64,000 nt of DNA from Ornithodoros turicata (taxonomy: Eukaryota > Arthropoda > Arachnida > Ixodida > Argasidae). Shown here in pieces: positions 43,582-55,801 of this stretch. The translations under genes and the position numbers were made by a program. Below the pieces are notes generated by a model. That model saw only the letters and a list, made by a program, of their open reading frames with translations. It did no database searches and was not told the origin of the DNA. How positions within the stretch are numbered: position 1 is the stretch's first letter; each line of letters begins with the position of its first letter. The stretch is taken from the NCBI RefSeq assembly GCF_037126465.1, contig NC_088201.1:81868273-81932272 (forward strand). The letters run 5' to 3'.

Positions 43582-44577
43582 CTAAACACAATCTTACAAT
43601 ATAATATGAACTTGACGGCGTTTTCATTGTGCCTCTCATATGCAATGCAGTCTAGCCCACCAGCGCTGCCTTACATGCAGTGCCACATTACAATATTTTC
43701 AGACCACCGGACTTCCGTTTCGGTTCGGTTCTGTCTGCGCAGCATTGAAGCACGCAAGAAGCTCTGGCACAGAACCCACAATGCTAACAAATTCATTCTC
43801 GGTCAACCCTCACGACATAAGCTCACGTAAAGTTCCCATTAATATACACAACAAACACTACACGCGTCAACCCCAATAAACGTCCTTCGCTGGGATGAAA
43901 ACAAACTGGCGTCTTCATTCCCGTTAATTCCAGGGCTTTCCAACGGAAAGAGTTCCAGGGGCCACTGACGAAGGGAAGCCGGTGGCTTTGACAGTGATGG
44001 CATTGACCGTGAGGGCCGCTGACGCGACGCGCAGCGGGACGCCGTCTGCGGAGACGTTAGTTTCCTTCACGCTGTGATTGGTCACGTTCGCTTGAGAAGG
44101 AAAGTACGCAAAAGGAGTGCCTTCTGTCGTTTGCCGGTGGCAGGAACAACAGGAACGGAGGAGCAACCAGTTTGTTTGTGTTACATGGCATTCGCTGTGC
44201 CTAGGTTAGCAGTGAGAGCTGAACTGAACAATACGAATTATTCGGATGTACGTGCAACGTTCCTTTTCAGTGTGTGCAGATGACTATCGTAAAGACGATG
44301 GAGTCTCACCTTTACATCAGTGCACCAAGTGATAAAAGCTATCACCAATACCTTGTTCTCAAATACTGTCCTGATGCACCACATCATACACTGCACTCGG
44401 TATGGCTTATACCGCGGAAATAATGTAAAATGTGGTATGTGAAAAAGCCGACGTTGAGCATAAAAGGATTACGTATACGTCACGTAGGCAGCATAACCTT
44501 GAGGTTGGAATTAAAACAAGGGGACGAGCAAACTAGCATACGACACAGAGCAGGGCTGTGTTGTACGCAGAGCATCA
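43582..44577. other. Unassigned DNA (probably intronic)
   Basis: A minus-strand frame at 43924-44166 has GC-rich third positions and could be coding, but no splice sites were convincing. Nothing else was recognised. Confidence 0.3.
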
Positions 44578-45158
44578 AACCGAACCGGAACCGAAAACCG
44601 GAAAGAACCGTTTCTTTTTTGCCCGACTGGAACCGGGATCATCCCGAAAAGGCTGCCGCCATCTTGCAGCTGAACCGGAACCGAACCGATTCAGAAACTC
44701 TCAGTGACCGTTTCAAAATCGGTTTGAAAATTCGAGAGTTCGGGACTGACCGTTTTTCACCTTACCTGCCTTAAGTGCCCCAGCCTCTTCCAAAAGTGAT
44801 CGGTTCATGCGGCATTTTTATTTATTTATTTATTTTTTGCAACCCGAGTCTCCAATACAAGCGGTAATGCATATAGCTGGTTACCCACATCGATGGAGAC
44901 GACGTCGTACAACCGCGCTCTATAGTTTCGTTTTACTGTGGACAAGCGTTCTTGTCGCAGCTTTGCGGCCAGCTAGGACATGCCAAGAGAAATAAAGCCT
45001 TCGGAACTTTCCTGCAGTTTATTTTAGGGCATATACCTTGTGCAATGAACCGGTTCGGAACCGATGTGTGTGTTCTCCTGGAGGTGAACCGGAACCGACC
45101 CATTATGCCTGGACCCGAACCTGAACCGAAGAAGAAAAAAAATCGGTTTGATGCTCTG
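44578..45158. mobile_element. hAT-type MITE with 8-bp duplication
   Basis: 581 bp. Inverted ends CAGAGCATCAAACCGA (left) and CAGAGCATCAAACCGA (inward from the right), with repeated GAACCGGAACCG motifs inside. Flanked by GTTGTACG (44570-44577) and GTTGTATG (45159-45166), an 8-bp duplication with one mismatch. No coding capacity. Confidence 0.8.
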
Positions 45159-45166
45159 GTTGTATG

Positions 45167-45408
45167 GTTGTTTGTTCGTCCCCTTGTCTCGACCCCAAAC
45201 TCACGGGTATGCAGCCTACGTCAATCCAACGTATTCAGAAACACATCGGTCACTTCGATAGATGCTTTAATAAATGTCCCCGCCTTAGCACGCTTGCTGC
45301 ACTGATTCGATAGCCAACCCGATGACAGAGTCGTAGACATTAAACTGTTCAATATGAATTGATCGTGCCCCCTCGAAGATTATATGAAACAATGAGGCGT
45401 CGTTGTAC
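45167..45408. other. Unassigned DNA (probably intronic)
   Basis: Nothing recognisable. Confidence 0.3.
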
Positions 45409-45606
45409 CTGGTTTATACATAGCGCAGCATGCGACGCCTTAAACAGCCGTTCCATACAGAATCTACATAACTCATGTGACGTCTCACTGTAAAGTAAAC
45501 GCTCGCTCTTCGCCGAGCTTATGCCCAGCTGCTTCTCTGTGCCAGCCACACTGTCTGGTGGAACATCGAACACCTTTACCGGAACTCCCACCGTGAACAG
45601 CGGCCG
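45409..45606 (-). CDS. Putative coding exon of an unidentified host gene
   Basis: A 198-base block, exactly 66 codons in phase 0-0. It begins after GCTTCGTGCAG (45607-45617) and ends at CAG/GTACAA (45403-45408). The peptide contains LFTVGVPVKVFDVPPDSV, then GTEKQLGISS and SHELCRFCMERLFKASHAAL. The cysteine pair CRFC is notable. At least one more exon is needed to reach 43421-43581 in phase. Neither end has an optimal splice signal, so the exon call rests mainly on composition and length. Confidence 0.4.
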
Positions 45607-46614
45607 CTGCACGAAGCATCAACTTCAGAGAGTCTCGTCAAAAGAACTTACCGGCTTGTTTGCATAGTAAAGACACGCGGATGACCACCATCAATACAGC
45701 CGATAGCCTGCATTCCAATCTAGAGGTCACTAACCACAAAGACTGAAATGTCAATACCCTCCCTCCCAGGAATCAACCAATACAGCAAAACGAATCACAG
45801 CAATAGGCACGCGCGCGCTGAAGCTCGCGCAATGGTACAAGGACACGGGCCGGTACGTCCATATTCCCGAGCGTGACCAAGTCAATTTCATGCATGCTGA
45901 CAAATGCGTCAATAGAGACCTTCTTCGTCCGTTGTTTTTACGTAAGCTCTCTACCAGAATAACTTGAGTCACATGCTTCCACCGATCACGCATTCTGGGT
46001 CAAGCGAGTATTCTGGCCAGATGCTGTTTGTCGGCAGCAGTTCGCACCCCTTGGAACGGTGTACTGGTAAGGATCTCTGGGAAGTGAATGTGATCCGTGC
46101 GAGGAAATGTTGCTTGATTCATGTGTGTAGTGCCTGCTTCCATGCAGTCGGAATAGGAATGGGAGGCGAGAGGAAAAGGAGTTAGAAATCAGGGAGGGGG
46201 AAAGTGCGTTGACATGATGTCCAGGGTGGATGGATATGTATCTCGAGTATGAAGAAAGGCAGATGCTTGAAATGTACAAGATTGATGCGATGGAACGCGG
46301 TAAAGAATTTCTTTTGTAAGCGTTTCCTTACGGCGTGCACGGCATCAGACGAGCGTTGACGACGGAGTGCTTTGGAGTGTCAGTGTCTGAGGAGTAAACA
46401 GAGGGTAGCGGTGGCCTGAATTCCTTGAGTGTGGAATTGTGTACACAGAGTCGGAATACTTTCAAGCTGCATCGTCCCCGGCTGTGTTCAGGTCTACTGA
46501 AAACCGCGGCGCTTTAAAGCAAACGGTTATATAGGTATCAGAATATGCTATGACAAAGGTGGCGCCGTTTCATTGCCGAGCGATTTCCAGGACGGCCGCC
46601 GAGGCTCAGAGAGG
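45607..46614. other. Unassigned DNA (probably intronic)
   Basis: A donor-like GTAAGT lies at 45644-45649, 35-40 bases before the acceptor of the exon above. No exon could be fitted to it without a stop. No repeat was recognised. Confidence 0.3.
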
Positions 46615-46735
46615 GCCGTGAACCCTGGGTTGACTTCAAAGGTCAATGCTGACATTTGCTCTAAAGCGTCTGACGAAAAGTCAGGCGAGACATCCAGACA
46701 GCACAGACGGTGCAAGAATTCAAAAGCAGGACATT
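46615..46735 (-). mobile_element. SINE fragment, diverged
   Basis: TTGACTTCAAAGGTCAATGC, AAAGCGTCTGACGAAAAGTC and CCAGACAGCACAGACGG follow the landmark order of the SINE body. The B box is decayed to GAATTCAAAA. Confidence 0.5.
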
Positions 46736-47002
46736 GGTAACGGACACAAGGATTCCTATAGCGGCGAACAGGGCCTTCCAGACAGCAGCTCCAGAAATAT
46801 GGCCGTCGTGTTCTCTGTATTGCGTAGTATTGTGCTCTCTCTCTTTTTTTTTTTTTCACCGTTCGCACAACGTTTCTATTTCACTCCCTTTGGGTGCTTC
46901 GTCTGGCAAAATATCGGTCGAAATCTGAGGAACTGGAATAGTGAGAAAGATATTTCGAGTCCAGGCCGGTGAAACTTTTCAATGTACAAGAAAACCTTCA
47001 GC
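46736..47002. other. Unassigned DNA
   Basis: Nothing recognisable except a T-run at about 46843-46858. Confidence 0.3.
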
Positions 47003-47149
47003 TTGAGGCCACGTAAACGACGAACACACACACGAAGGCTCAAAACCAAATCCCTCTCTCCTTCATGTTATATATTTGTACTTCTGTATTAAAACTTTCA
47101 TTTTGGTTTTGAGCCTTCGTGTGTGTGTTCGTCTTTTACGTGGCCTCAA
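47003..47149. repeat. Near-perfect 48-bp-arm hairpin
   Basis: TTGAGGCCACGTAAACGACG onward (47003-47050) is inverted at 47101-47149, including CGAACACACACACGAAGGCT. The loop is about 50 bases. The right arm is followed by (CAA)n. No duplication was found. Confidence 0.8.
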
Positions 47150-48267
47150 CAACAACAACAAATAAATTAATGATAATGAATGGGGAAATTCGCCACATAA
47201 GGTGCGGCCCACTACCCCAAGCTACAATGGGCAGGATGAGATGTGTCCTGATGATGAGGTGAGGAGGTTGCCTCAAGCTCACTATGGGGACAATGAATCT
47301 TCACCAGCTAGCCGCCATCCTCTCAGTTACTCAAGAACTACCTGACACAAAATTACTCTTAATTTGTTAGTTCATTGCCTGCAGTAGAAAATAACTCTCC
47401 ATAGCAATCAGGGGCATACGTAACCACGCAGGTGCAAAGCTACACAGTTTGGACGTGAGGTCGATGTTTCAGGACGTTCTAGTTGAGAATGCGGTAAACG
47501 CTACGTCCATCCTGCAGTCGGTCTCGTTCTTCCCTTCTCGCTTACTGTCTTCTCCGGAAATAAAGGGAACAAGGAATGCACAAAAACGTCAAGGGCAAGT
47601 CATACGGACTGCCAACATCTTTAACTTGAAAACGTAAAGGCGATTGAAGGCGTTTCCCGGCTCAACCCAAACCCAAACACATAATCAACAACTAGGGGAA
47701 ACTTACACGACATCAAATTAAAGCTTATGTTCCTTCACACAAAGTCTGTACGTTGTCTTTCAATGGCGCGCTCTCTATCACGCTCAGGACAGCTATGATT
47801 GTAGGTTATGAACGTCCACCCCCTGCATTTGCGCCAGTCTCAGTAGCACCCCTACTTCAGTTCCCCCTCCTCTGGAGTTTGTTAAGCTCATTTTGTTAGT
47901 TGTGCCTTCCTGCCGCCAATACCCAGTGCTTTAGTTTCGCGCTTTCTGTGCAATTGGTGGGTTTCCGGCTGCAGAACCGTGGTGTTCATTAAGCTCCGCA
48001 TGACGAGGGCGGATGCGACAGAAATGGATTCGTTATGTAGTGCCCAATTCTCCTTGACGTGCAGACAATGAAAAAAAGAAAAGAAAAGCGAACCCAGCTC
48101 CATTTTCGCTTTGTGGGGGGCATGACGAATCCGCTTTCGGTTTTTGCTGCAAAGCTGAAGCGAGGAGTGCTAGTGACTCTTTTGTTGGATGATAACAAAG
48201 ATAACCCGGTTATCATGCACAGCTGGCGAACAAAGAAACAAAATGCAAGCAAGCTGGTGTAAGATAC
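47150..48267. other. Unassigned DNA
   Basis: A 71-codon minus-strand frame (47888-48103) follows a pyrimidine-rich stretch and could be coding, but exon limits are not clear. No repeat was recognised. Confidence 0.3.
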
Positions 48268-49605
48268 ATTTCCTTGGAAGTAAGCCCAGCAAACCATCAA
48301 TATCCCACAGACCTCCCAAATTGGTCTCACACGTCACAGATGTCACGCGTATCCTCACAACGTCCGCTGTATATCCACCATGAGACGTCACAAATATCCC
48401 CCAGTGAATATTCTGTGGATATACTACGAATATCACAACACCTGCAGAGTCTGGTGCGTATCACTGACGAACTCATGCGCACGGCGGAACTGTGTGAGAT
48501 TGTGTGTGTACAGCTACAAAGTGCAAGTCCAATTCTTTACATCTCTTTGATTCAGGATTTGATTGGGAATGATGAAAGCAATGGTGAAGCAAATTCTATT
48601 AACTATGCGCAGCCTGCTAGTAGAAAAGCTTGGCTCAGCTAGGCTCAGCTAAGTTGTCTTTCATGTAAAGGATAGCAGTTATGTTTTCACGTTCGACTGC
48701 ACTGTTTTTCAAAGTTCCTTGTTTTTTGCATGACCGCTTATCTTTAAATGTCACATGGACGCGATGTGACTCTAGATTAATAAAACATGACTGTTTTACA
48801 GTATCCACACACAACCATGGATAGCCTCACACATGTGTAAAGTTACTGGTGTCTCTACAACACTGAAGAGCCAGGCATAAACCGGAAGACGTCGCTTGGA
48901 TTTGCCAGTGATTAGGCTGCTTCCGCATGTAACCATCTATACTGCAAGAGAAACTGCGGTAAGTCACTGTCTTGCATTTGTTCCCACTTTTTGCAGAGTG
49001 TCTGTTCTTTACGCCTATTTATGGCAGTGTTTCAGCTGCTATCCCAATAGATGGAATTAACTATGTTATTGATTATCTTTCAGGGATGACGGTTGCGAAG
49101 TGGCGTAGCAATCACGTGATTATTATTATTATGACCATTATTGTGTTATTATGCGTCTTATCTGTGTCACCCTATATTGTTAATAATTAGCCTATTTATG
49201 TTGTAATATCATATTTTGTACTATTAGAAAGAGCGTTTCTTACAGCGCATGTAACATCACTGTACTTGGTTTGTGTTCAATAAACAAGAGTTCGTTGGTA
49301 CGATGTTCTCTGTTGCAGACTAGTATTTTCCGTAGAATAAGTAAAAATTGCAAAAAAAAGCTACAAAATACAATAATAATAATACGTCCTGCATATGTCC
49401 TCTATATGTCCAAATATCCCTGACAGACATTCCTGGAACCTTCACTGGATCAGCAAATGTGGAAGAAATACGGGTCCTCTGTCTGTCCCAGAGACGTCAA
49501 CGGGCTATTCAGCCTAGTCCCTGGGATATCCCAAAATCCCAAGTGGGATATAGTGTGGACGTTTCTGAGACATATATTGTTTACTGGGAGATTTCCTTGG
49601 AAATG
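48268..49605. mobile_element. Possible 1.3-kb TIR element with ATATCCC subterminal repeats
   Basis: The left end (CCTTGGAAGTAAGCCCAGC, AAACCATCAATATCCC) and right end (inward: CCAAGGAAATCTCCCAGT, AAACAATATATGTC) resemble each other as inverted repeats. Both inner flanks have clustered ATATCCC and GACGTC/T motifs (48290-48440 and 49385-49575). No target duplication was found. The interior holds a 122-codon frame (48274-48642) that has no recognisable domain. Confidence 0.4.
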
Positions 49606-52600
49606 GGGAGGTTTGCACAGATGACAGACACGAACGGACAAGAAAGACTCCAGTAGAGAAACCATCAATGTCAAAACTTTTCTTGTTTCTTCTTGTGAAC
49701 ACTTCTGACCGCGATGCTGAACAAAACTGAGAGGTGATATTACTACGTGCGAACAACGATGAGCGCAATACTCCGTCCGCCATTTATTGCCCGATAAATA
49801 CTACCCGCAATAACAAACAAAACAAAAAAGAAGGAAAAAAACTGAGCGTCGATGCACGTTGTCCTTAACCTTGTGATGCCCCGGCGACTGTAGTAAAAGC
49901 AAACAGCCGCACCCAATGCGGTGCCTCCCTGAGAGAGAAAGCAGCCCCCTCGACTAAAGTCTTACGTACTACCCGATGAGGGGATCGTATTTCTGAAATA
50001 TTACCAGCTCATTAGCGCGGCACAGCATGAAGTGCTTGGTCCAGCGCTGCAAGTACGTGCTCGTCGAAGCCTCAGAAGTTCCAAAGAAAATAAGATCTTC
50101 GCCAGCTTTACTGCTGTGATGCGGCCCTGGGAAAGGGCAACGCCATGTTTGGACTTATCATGAAGGGATAGGCTGGCGCCGTCGAATTTTTTCTCTTCTT
50201 TGTGGGATTACGGATGTATTTCTTTGCGAGTTACTTGCAGATACCAGATGAAAAAATTCCTTAAAGAGAACCATATACAGTTTTGGATATAAACAAGAAA
50301 CACAGACGACATGTTGGTTGCGGTCATACAGACACTGAAGCATGAGCTGCCACAGATTTGTGGACATCGTGTGCCAACGAGTAAACGTTGTTGAGGATTG
50401 CTTTGAGATATGATAACATATAATCAGAACGTTTTCTCAGGAATCGGAGTCCTGGGTGATGCTTTGCAGAACAAAGTCTGGAAGCAATTGGCAGCGACGT
50501 CACGGCCACTAGGTATAAAGTTCAATGTTAAATAACTGGCTCGCAATTTCGATTATAGCTTGTACAGGGAACTGGGGCATACAAAAGGTGGAACAGCGTT
50601 CTCTCTGGTTTTGCTTGCGTTCCGGACTGTCGCTTTAAACCTGATACGAAAACTACAATATATTCCCGTGAAATACATATTTAATAGACGCCAGTAAGGC
50701 ACTTGAAATAATACCGCGTACCTTAAGGCGCATACAGCGTGGGAGAGCCCCCCTGGTTGGGGTATTTTAAGGCGAATTCGTATCAAGGCAAAAGCGATGG
50801 TACCAAATTACTGCAGCGTTCATTACGATCGCGTTCGCGGTTTCGACAATTTTCGGGCAATCAGTCAGGCGCACGTACCATGTGCCTGTGGCATGACTTC
50901 GTGCGCCCGAATGGACTGCGTCTCACTGTTTTTTTTTTCTTTCAGCATATATCCAAGTTTCATGTCTCAGATTCGTTCCGAACTCGAACCTTTGCAGTTC
51001 CATGTGGCACGAGGACAACGAAAAAAAAAGTGTGTGAAATTACTCTGGGGCATCAGTATCTGAGGACTTTGCAGTCAATTTGAGTCCACGATCCCCTCTT
51101 TGACGCACACACCGATGTACAACGCACCCAGAGATAAACCTTACCGCGTCTGTTCCATTTTGTGTACCTCTGTTACCTCTTTATTGTGGTGTGCAAGAAG
51201 TGACGAAGTGGATACGCCCCTAACGGGCGATCGCGAAAATGAAATGTGTCCCACGACGCCCTGGCAGGCAATTTTCTAACGGAACTGCGCAAATAAATAC
51301 ATGTAGCAAAGCAATTTGATGACTTCTGGTTGCTTTAAGACATAAACAAGCTCTTCTGAATATCAGGGCTCAAATTAAGGCAGGAAACGATACTTTGTGC
51401 GGAATTCAACTGTCGCAACGTGGGAAGATCTTGCAGGAGGAGCAGAAATGAATGTCGACTCCCTGGAGTCTCTGCATGCCCTTCATCTTGTTCTCCCAGT
51501 CTCACAACTGATTACGGGGGCGTACCGCGCCCACTTGTGGGCGATGACTCCAAGGTCACGCTAACTCAGGGAGCTGGTGCGATCCAGTCCCGACGTACAT
51601 GGTGCTGTCTGTGGTTTCTCGTACGTTTTCGGTACACGCTCTCGGACAAGTATCGGCAAAGTTCCCTGTGACGTCAGCCCACTGGGATGCACTGTCGCTC
51701 CCGGTCCAACGCTACGGACGAACCCGTGCAGGACAGAGAGGGACGATGCCCCACCTCCCCCACAGAGCGGCCATTTGTTCGCAGACAGTAGTGTACTGGT
51801 GGTGTGCTGTGACCCCTGACTGTCTGTTTCAGAGGGGATACTATCCATCAGGTGAATCGTCATACTAGTCATGTTTAGGCACTTAGCTAGGCAATACTTA
51901 GGCACACACAACTAACGCCCATTCGAAAGACAGCTTTCCAAAACTTATTCGCCGCCATAACATTAATCACGGTCTCACTCAGGCTGGATTCCGCAACGTT
52001 GGACGAGGCAGAAATGGAGCTCATTATCCACGCAAGGGTTACTTCCCCTAGAAGTGTACCGGTCTAAAATCGGCTACGATGTCCTTCACACCAGCCCTCT
52101 CACCTTTGCACCGGCTGGGGCCGACTTTGTTCGCGAAATATTTTGACGCGTACAGTGCTGTTAAGAACCACGTCTCATTCATCTTCTGCTGACAAATTAA
52201 AAGAAGTGTACGTGGTTCAGCGAGATGCCTTCAAAGAATTGCAGCTATTGTAGTGTGAATAATGGGATCATCCTGCGCGATGCCGCTCGGGAAGGGTAAA
52301 CCAAGGCATCCATCATCACGATATTAAGTCACGTGGTTCTTGTGTTGGACGCTGTTATATGCCTGGAAGATTGCGGATGAACACAGAGGACAGAAATAAA
52401 AGTATCTACATCATGTAAGATGTTAGAGGTGTGTAAAGAATCCAGTTGCGGCAGTAACCAACAACAGGACCCTCATACTAATTAAAACGCTATTAATATG
52501 CTAATTAAGGTCAGAAACACCCAGAAGACGAACAAGGATCTGTTTTAGCGCCTATAGTATGATTATGTAATATCAACAAGTAGACTTACTTTCTAGCTAT

Positions 52601-52659
52601 TCGGGCACCAACAATGTAAATTGTTGCATACATGAACATGAACTACGGTTATTTTTGTT
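49606..52659. other. Unassigned DNA
   Basis: No gene is supported. A GC-rich stretch at 51420-51860 is open in three overlapping frames, so none is trustworthy. T10 and CTTTCAG at about 50930-50945 resemble an acceptor without an exon. Confidence 0.35.
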
Positions 52660-53095
52660 TTGACATGACGCAAATTGATTTTTTTTTCTGCGTTTTCCTG
52701 TTGTGTGTTTCCCTCACAGTACATTTTGTATTTGTGATTAATGTCTTTTTTTCTCTCTGATACGTATGTAGTAATGTTGACTGTTATTTTTGACGTGATG
52801 ACGGTTATTTTTAATTTTATTCCGACACGAAATAAGCGAAATTACTGTGTTATCCTCCTATTCTCAGTGTTTCTCTCACAGCAGTACATTTTATACATGT
52901 GATTTATGGTATTTTCTCTGATATATTGTGTAAGGTTGTTGAGCTGACTGTTCAATAGCTGACACAGGACTGTCTGCGTTGCAAATTGTCAATGTAAACG
53001 TTTAATAACGGGGACTGTACTCAGGGTCCACCCGTTTCCGCTGTATCTAATTATGAAGATTCGAAGAATAAACGAATCTGAATCTGAATCTAAAT
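52660..53095 (+). mobile_element. LINE 3' end with GAATCT tail
   Basis: It ends GAAGATTCGAAGAATAAACG, then (AATCTG)n at 53069-53090, a microsatellite tail of CR1/L2-type LINEs. The 3' UTR shows an internal duplication: CTCACAGTACATTTTGTA (52720) and CTCACAGCAGTACATTTTAT (52875) with similar flanks. No RT sequence remains. Confidence 0.6.
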
Positions 53096-54961
53096 TTTAA
53101 GTGTGACGTGTCATACTTCGGCCAAGTCTTAATAATCATCCAGTTAATGAAATATATGTCAAGTTTAGTGTGGCTAGAAGGGCTTTCAGCAAAGCCAAGA
53201 GACTCGTGCCCCCTACGGTTACGCAAGCGTTCCTGCATTCAATCCTGCCTCGGTGTCCCATAGTTTCTCTATTGTCTGTCTTCACTGCGTTTCTGTCCTT
53301 TTATTTAGAGTCTTGAGTATGCGTACGCAATTCCCACAATCAAAAGGACAAAAGAAAGGTCTCTTCTAGTAAACAGCAGGGTGGCTCCTGACAGTAGCAG
53401 TCATAAAACGAGAGACGCATGCTACGAAAAATCCAAGCGATGCCTCAGAAAACTTTTATCACAAAATAGCAATGGTTGTACACGGTTGTCTGCGCGGAAG
53501 GGAAAAAGAACGAACACAGTAATACGTGTACAAGGGGCGCAGCCAGGGATTTTCCCCGCACCCCCTAGTACTCCCCAAATATTCTTGCAACCCCTCACCC
53601 CTCCCAAATGCCGGTCAGAAAGGCAAAAAAAAAGCCACGAAAACATGGCCGTCACCCCCTTACACCCCCACTAAGAATCCCCCCCCCCCGCCCGACATGC
53701 AAATCCCGGAAATACCCCTGGGCGCATCATCATGTGTACCGGCCGTAGACTATGACCCCACGATAGCCATAACTTCTGCCATGACTGCGCACCTGGAACT
53801 TTCGTCCGCCTGACCGGGTTAAAAATATGTCGATGAAGAGGCTTGTACAGCTAACAAAATTCGCGCCCTTGAAGTATTTCAAGCAATTCGTTTCAACTAA
53901 TAAGTATTCGAGCATAATAAGAACAACCTGACGCTTTTTGCGCGGTAAAACCAAACTTAGCTCGCTGGCACTATGAAAATGGTCTCAGCATACGCTTCAA
54001 AACATGATAAAAGACAAAATCCGAAATAGATTTCGGAAAGAGCAGCAGAAATAGCAGTCCGCGAAATGCATGCATCTTCATTCACATACCATTTGGTACC
54101 AATATCTTAAAAAGTTAATTACCATAACCCGACCAATTATCACGTGAGGTCTCAACTCATTTCTTAGCAGAATGGATCTTGACATTGGCGACAGCGAAGA
54201 TTCGGTCGGCTGCATTAACCTTTTCATTTTGACAAAGCGATCTCGTGTTTTCCTTGCGTTTCGTGTAGAGATCCCCATTCGTCGGATATCTGCACTCCGC
54301 ATCAGTCCTCCTAGATGACACTTTCCGTGTTACGTCCGACGTCTTTATAAAAGGGCCATGGCGGTGGTCCGTATATCACAAGGCGCACTATTGAAGGCTA
54401 CGATTACGCCTCAGAAGTATCATCACGCAATATAGCGCTGTGGCACGATATATCGACGACTCGCTCTACGGTTGATAATAACGCCTTACGGGGTGTGACA
54501 TCAAATAGGCTTGGACGGCGTCGGCCCAGTTGGATATCCGTGTCGTGCAAGTCAAGGTCTTCGGTGCCAGAAGCAACGGGCGGTGAATGAGATGATTAGA
54601 GGGGGATCGTCCAAGCCTAGGAAGCCGCCGAAAAGATTGTGTAATTTTCGGCGACCTGCAAAGTTGACATAAACGGCGTTTCATTGAATTGCACCTCACA
54701 GTAACCGGGGGTCAAGAAAGTAAATTGCAGGGGAACTATAACATGTAGACAGGCGGATGAAGGTTAACGTCGAAGTACTGGCTTGTTATCGTTGAAGCTA
54801 CGGTGTGCGCATTGCTATAGAGTGAAGCGACCCAAGATAGTGAATATATGGGTTATGTGGCGAGGGGTTTACTGAGAATCGCAGTGCAGCAATGAAGGGA
54901 GATGTGTTGATCTCGTGCATGTTCTGTCCGGCCTTGGGAAGTAACTTCGTTACAAATAGCT
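53096..54961. other. Unassigned DNA
   Basis: No gene is supported. GGGGCGCAGCCAGGGATTTT at about 53536 followed by C-rich sequence to about 53690 (C11 near 53680) looks like a repeat end, but its family was not established. Confidence 0.35.
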
Positions 54962-55027
54962 TCTTACTGAGCAATTAACGAACTGCAACGAATAACTATT
55001 TCTCAGAGAGCTACTTTCATGTTGAAT

Positions 55028-55311
55028 GTTTTTTAATTCCCTGTTAGCGCCGCGAAGCAGCTGTGGCTATGAGCGGCGTACAGATGTGGACATATGGAGA
55101 GAGGACAGCAGGAAGGAGTGGGGGACAGGGGGGTTAGTATGCGTCCTCGGCCGACTTCAGGGGGAACTGTGCCTACATTCGTCTGGAAAGTATTCGGAAA
55201 ACCCAGGGAAAACCTCAGACAGCACAGTCGGTGACAGGATTAGAATCCGTGTCACCTCCCAGTCTCTGCGTGGAAAGCGATCATCCTAACCACTATGCCA
55301 TGGGAGCTGGT
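55028..55311 (-). mobile_element. tRNA-derived SINE, full length, 13-bp duplication
   Basis: 284 bp. In minus-strand sense the head has TGGCATAGTGGTTAGGATG (A-box region) and GGATTCTAATCC (B box, one change). The body has CTGTGCTGTCTGAGG and the 3' end finishes AGGGAATTAAAAAAC. Perfect 13-bp duplications TTTCATGTTGAAT flank it (55015-55027 and 55312-55324). This is the reference copy for the family here. Confidence 0.85.
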
Positions 55312-55801
55312 TTTCATGTTGAATACCAGAGCGTGATAGGTAGTGAACGAAGGAGTGACTAGTTTCTGAAATTAGCCGAAAAAAACACGAAATTCTAAAG
55401 TAATTGTAACTAGACAGCAGCTAGTTACAGTTACTTTGGAATTTTGTGTGTCTCTCTAGTTTCTGAAACTAGTACCATCTTCGTTCACCTGTCGCCGACT
55501 GGTATTCAACAGGAAAATTGCTCTATGAGAAAAAGTTGTTGATTGCGGTTATGGTTAAATCTTCAGTAAGGGGGGGGGGGATATGTTTAATGCGAAGTAA
55601 AAGAAAAAAGAGAAGCGAAAGGTTAGTCACGGTGTAGGCTTGCTATTCCCAAAAAAGCTATCAAGCAAACAAAAGAGGATACAAGCAACTGAGACACAGA
55701 TAATTATGAAAAAATACAGAATAAACAGCTCCTTCTCTAATCGTTGCGCATAGGACGTATCAGAGCAATGTCCAGGAGTTTAGATTCCCGAAGGAATCGT
55801 G

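Noticed and set aside
43924..44166. Minus-strand coding-like frame with GC-rich third positions
   Set aside because: No acceptable acceptor or donor, and it ends in a stop between exons that must be joined; kept only as a note.
45644..45649. GTAAGT donor just upstream of the 45409-45606 block
   Set aside because: The implied intron would be about 40 bases, and the phase-compatible frame before it has a stop.
51420..51911. Overlapping open frames in GC-rich DNA
   Set aside because: Three frames on the plus strand and one on the minus are open at once, with no domain or clear splice signal, so composition explains them.
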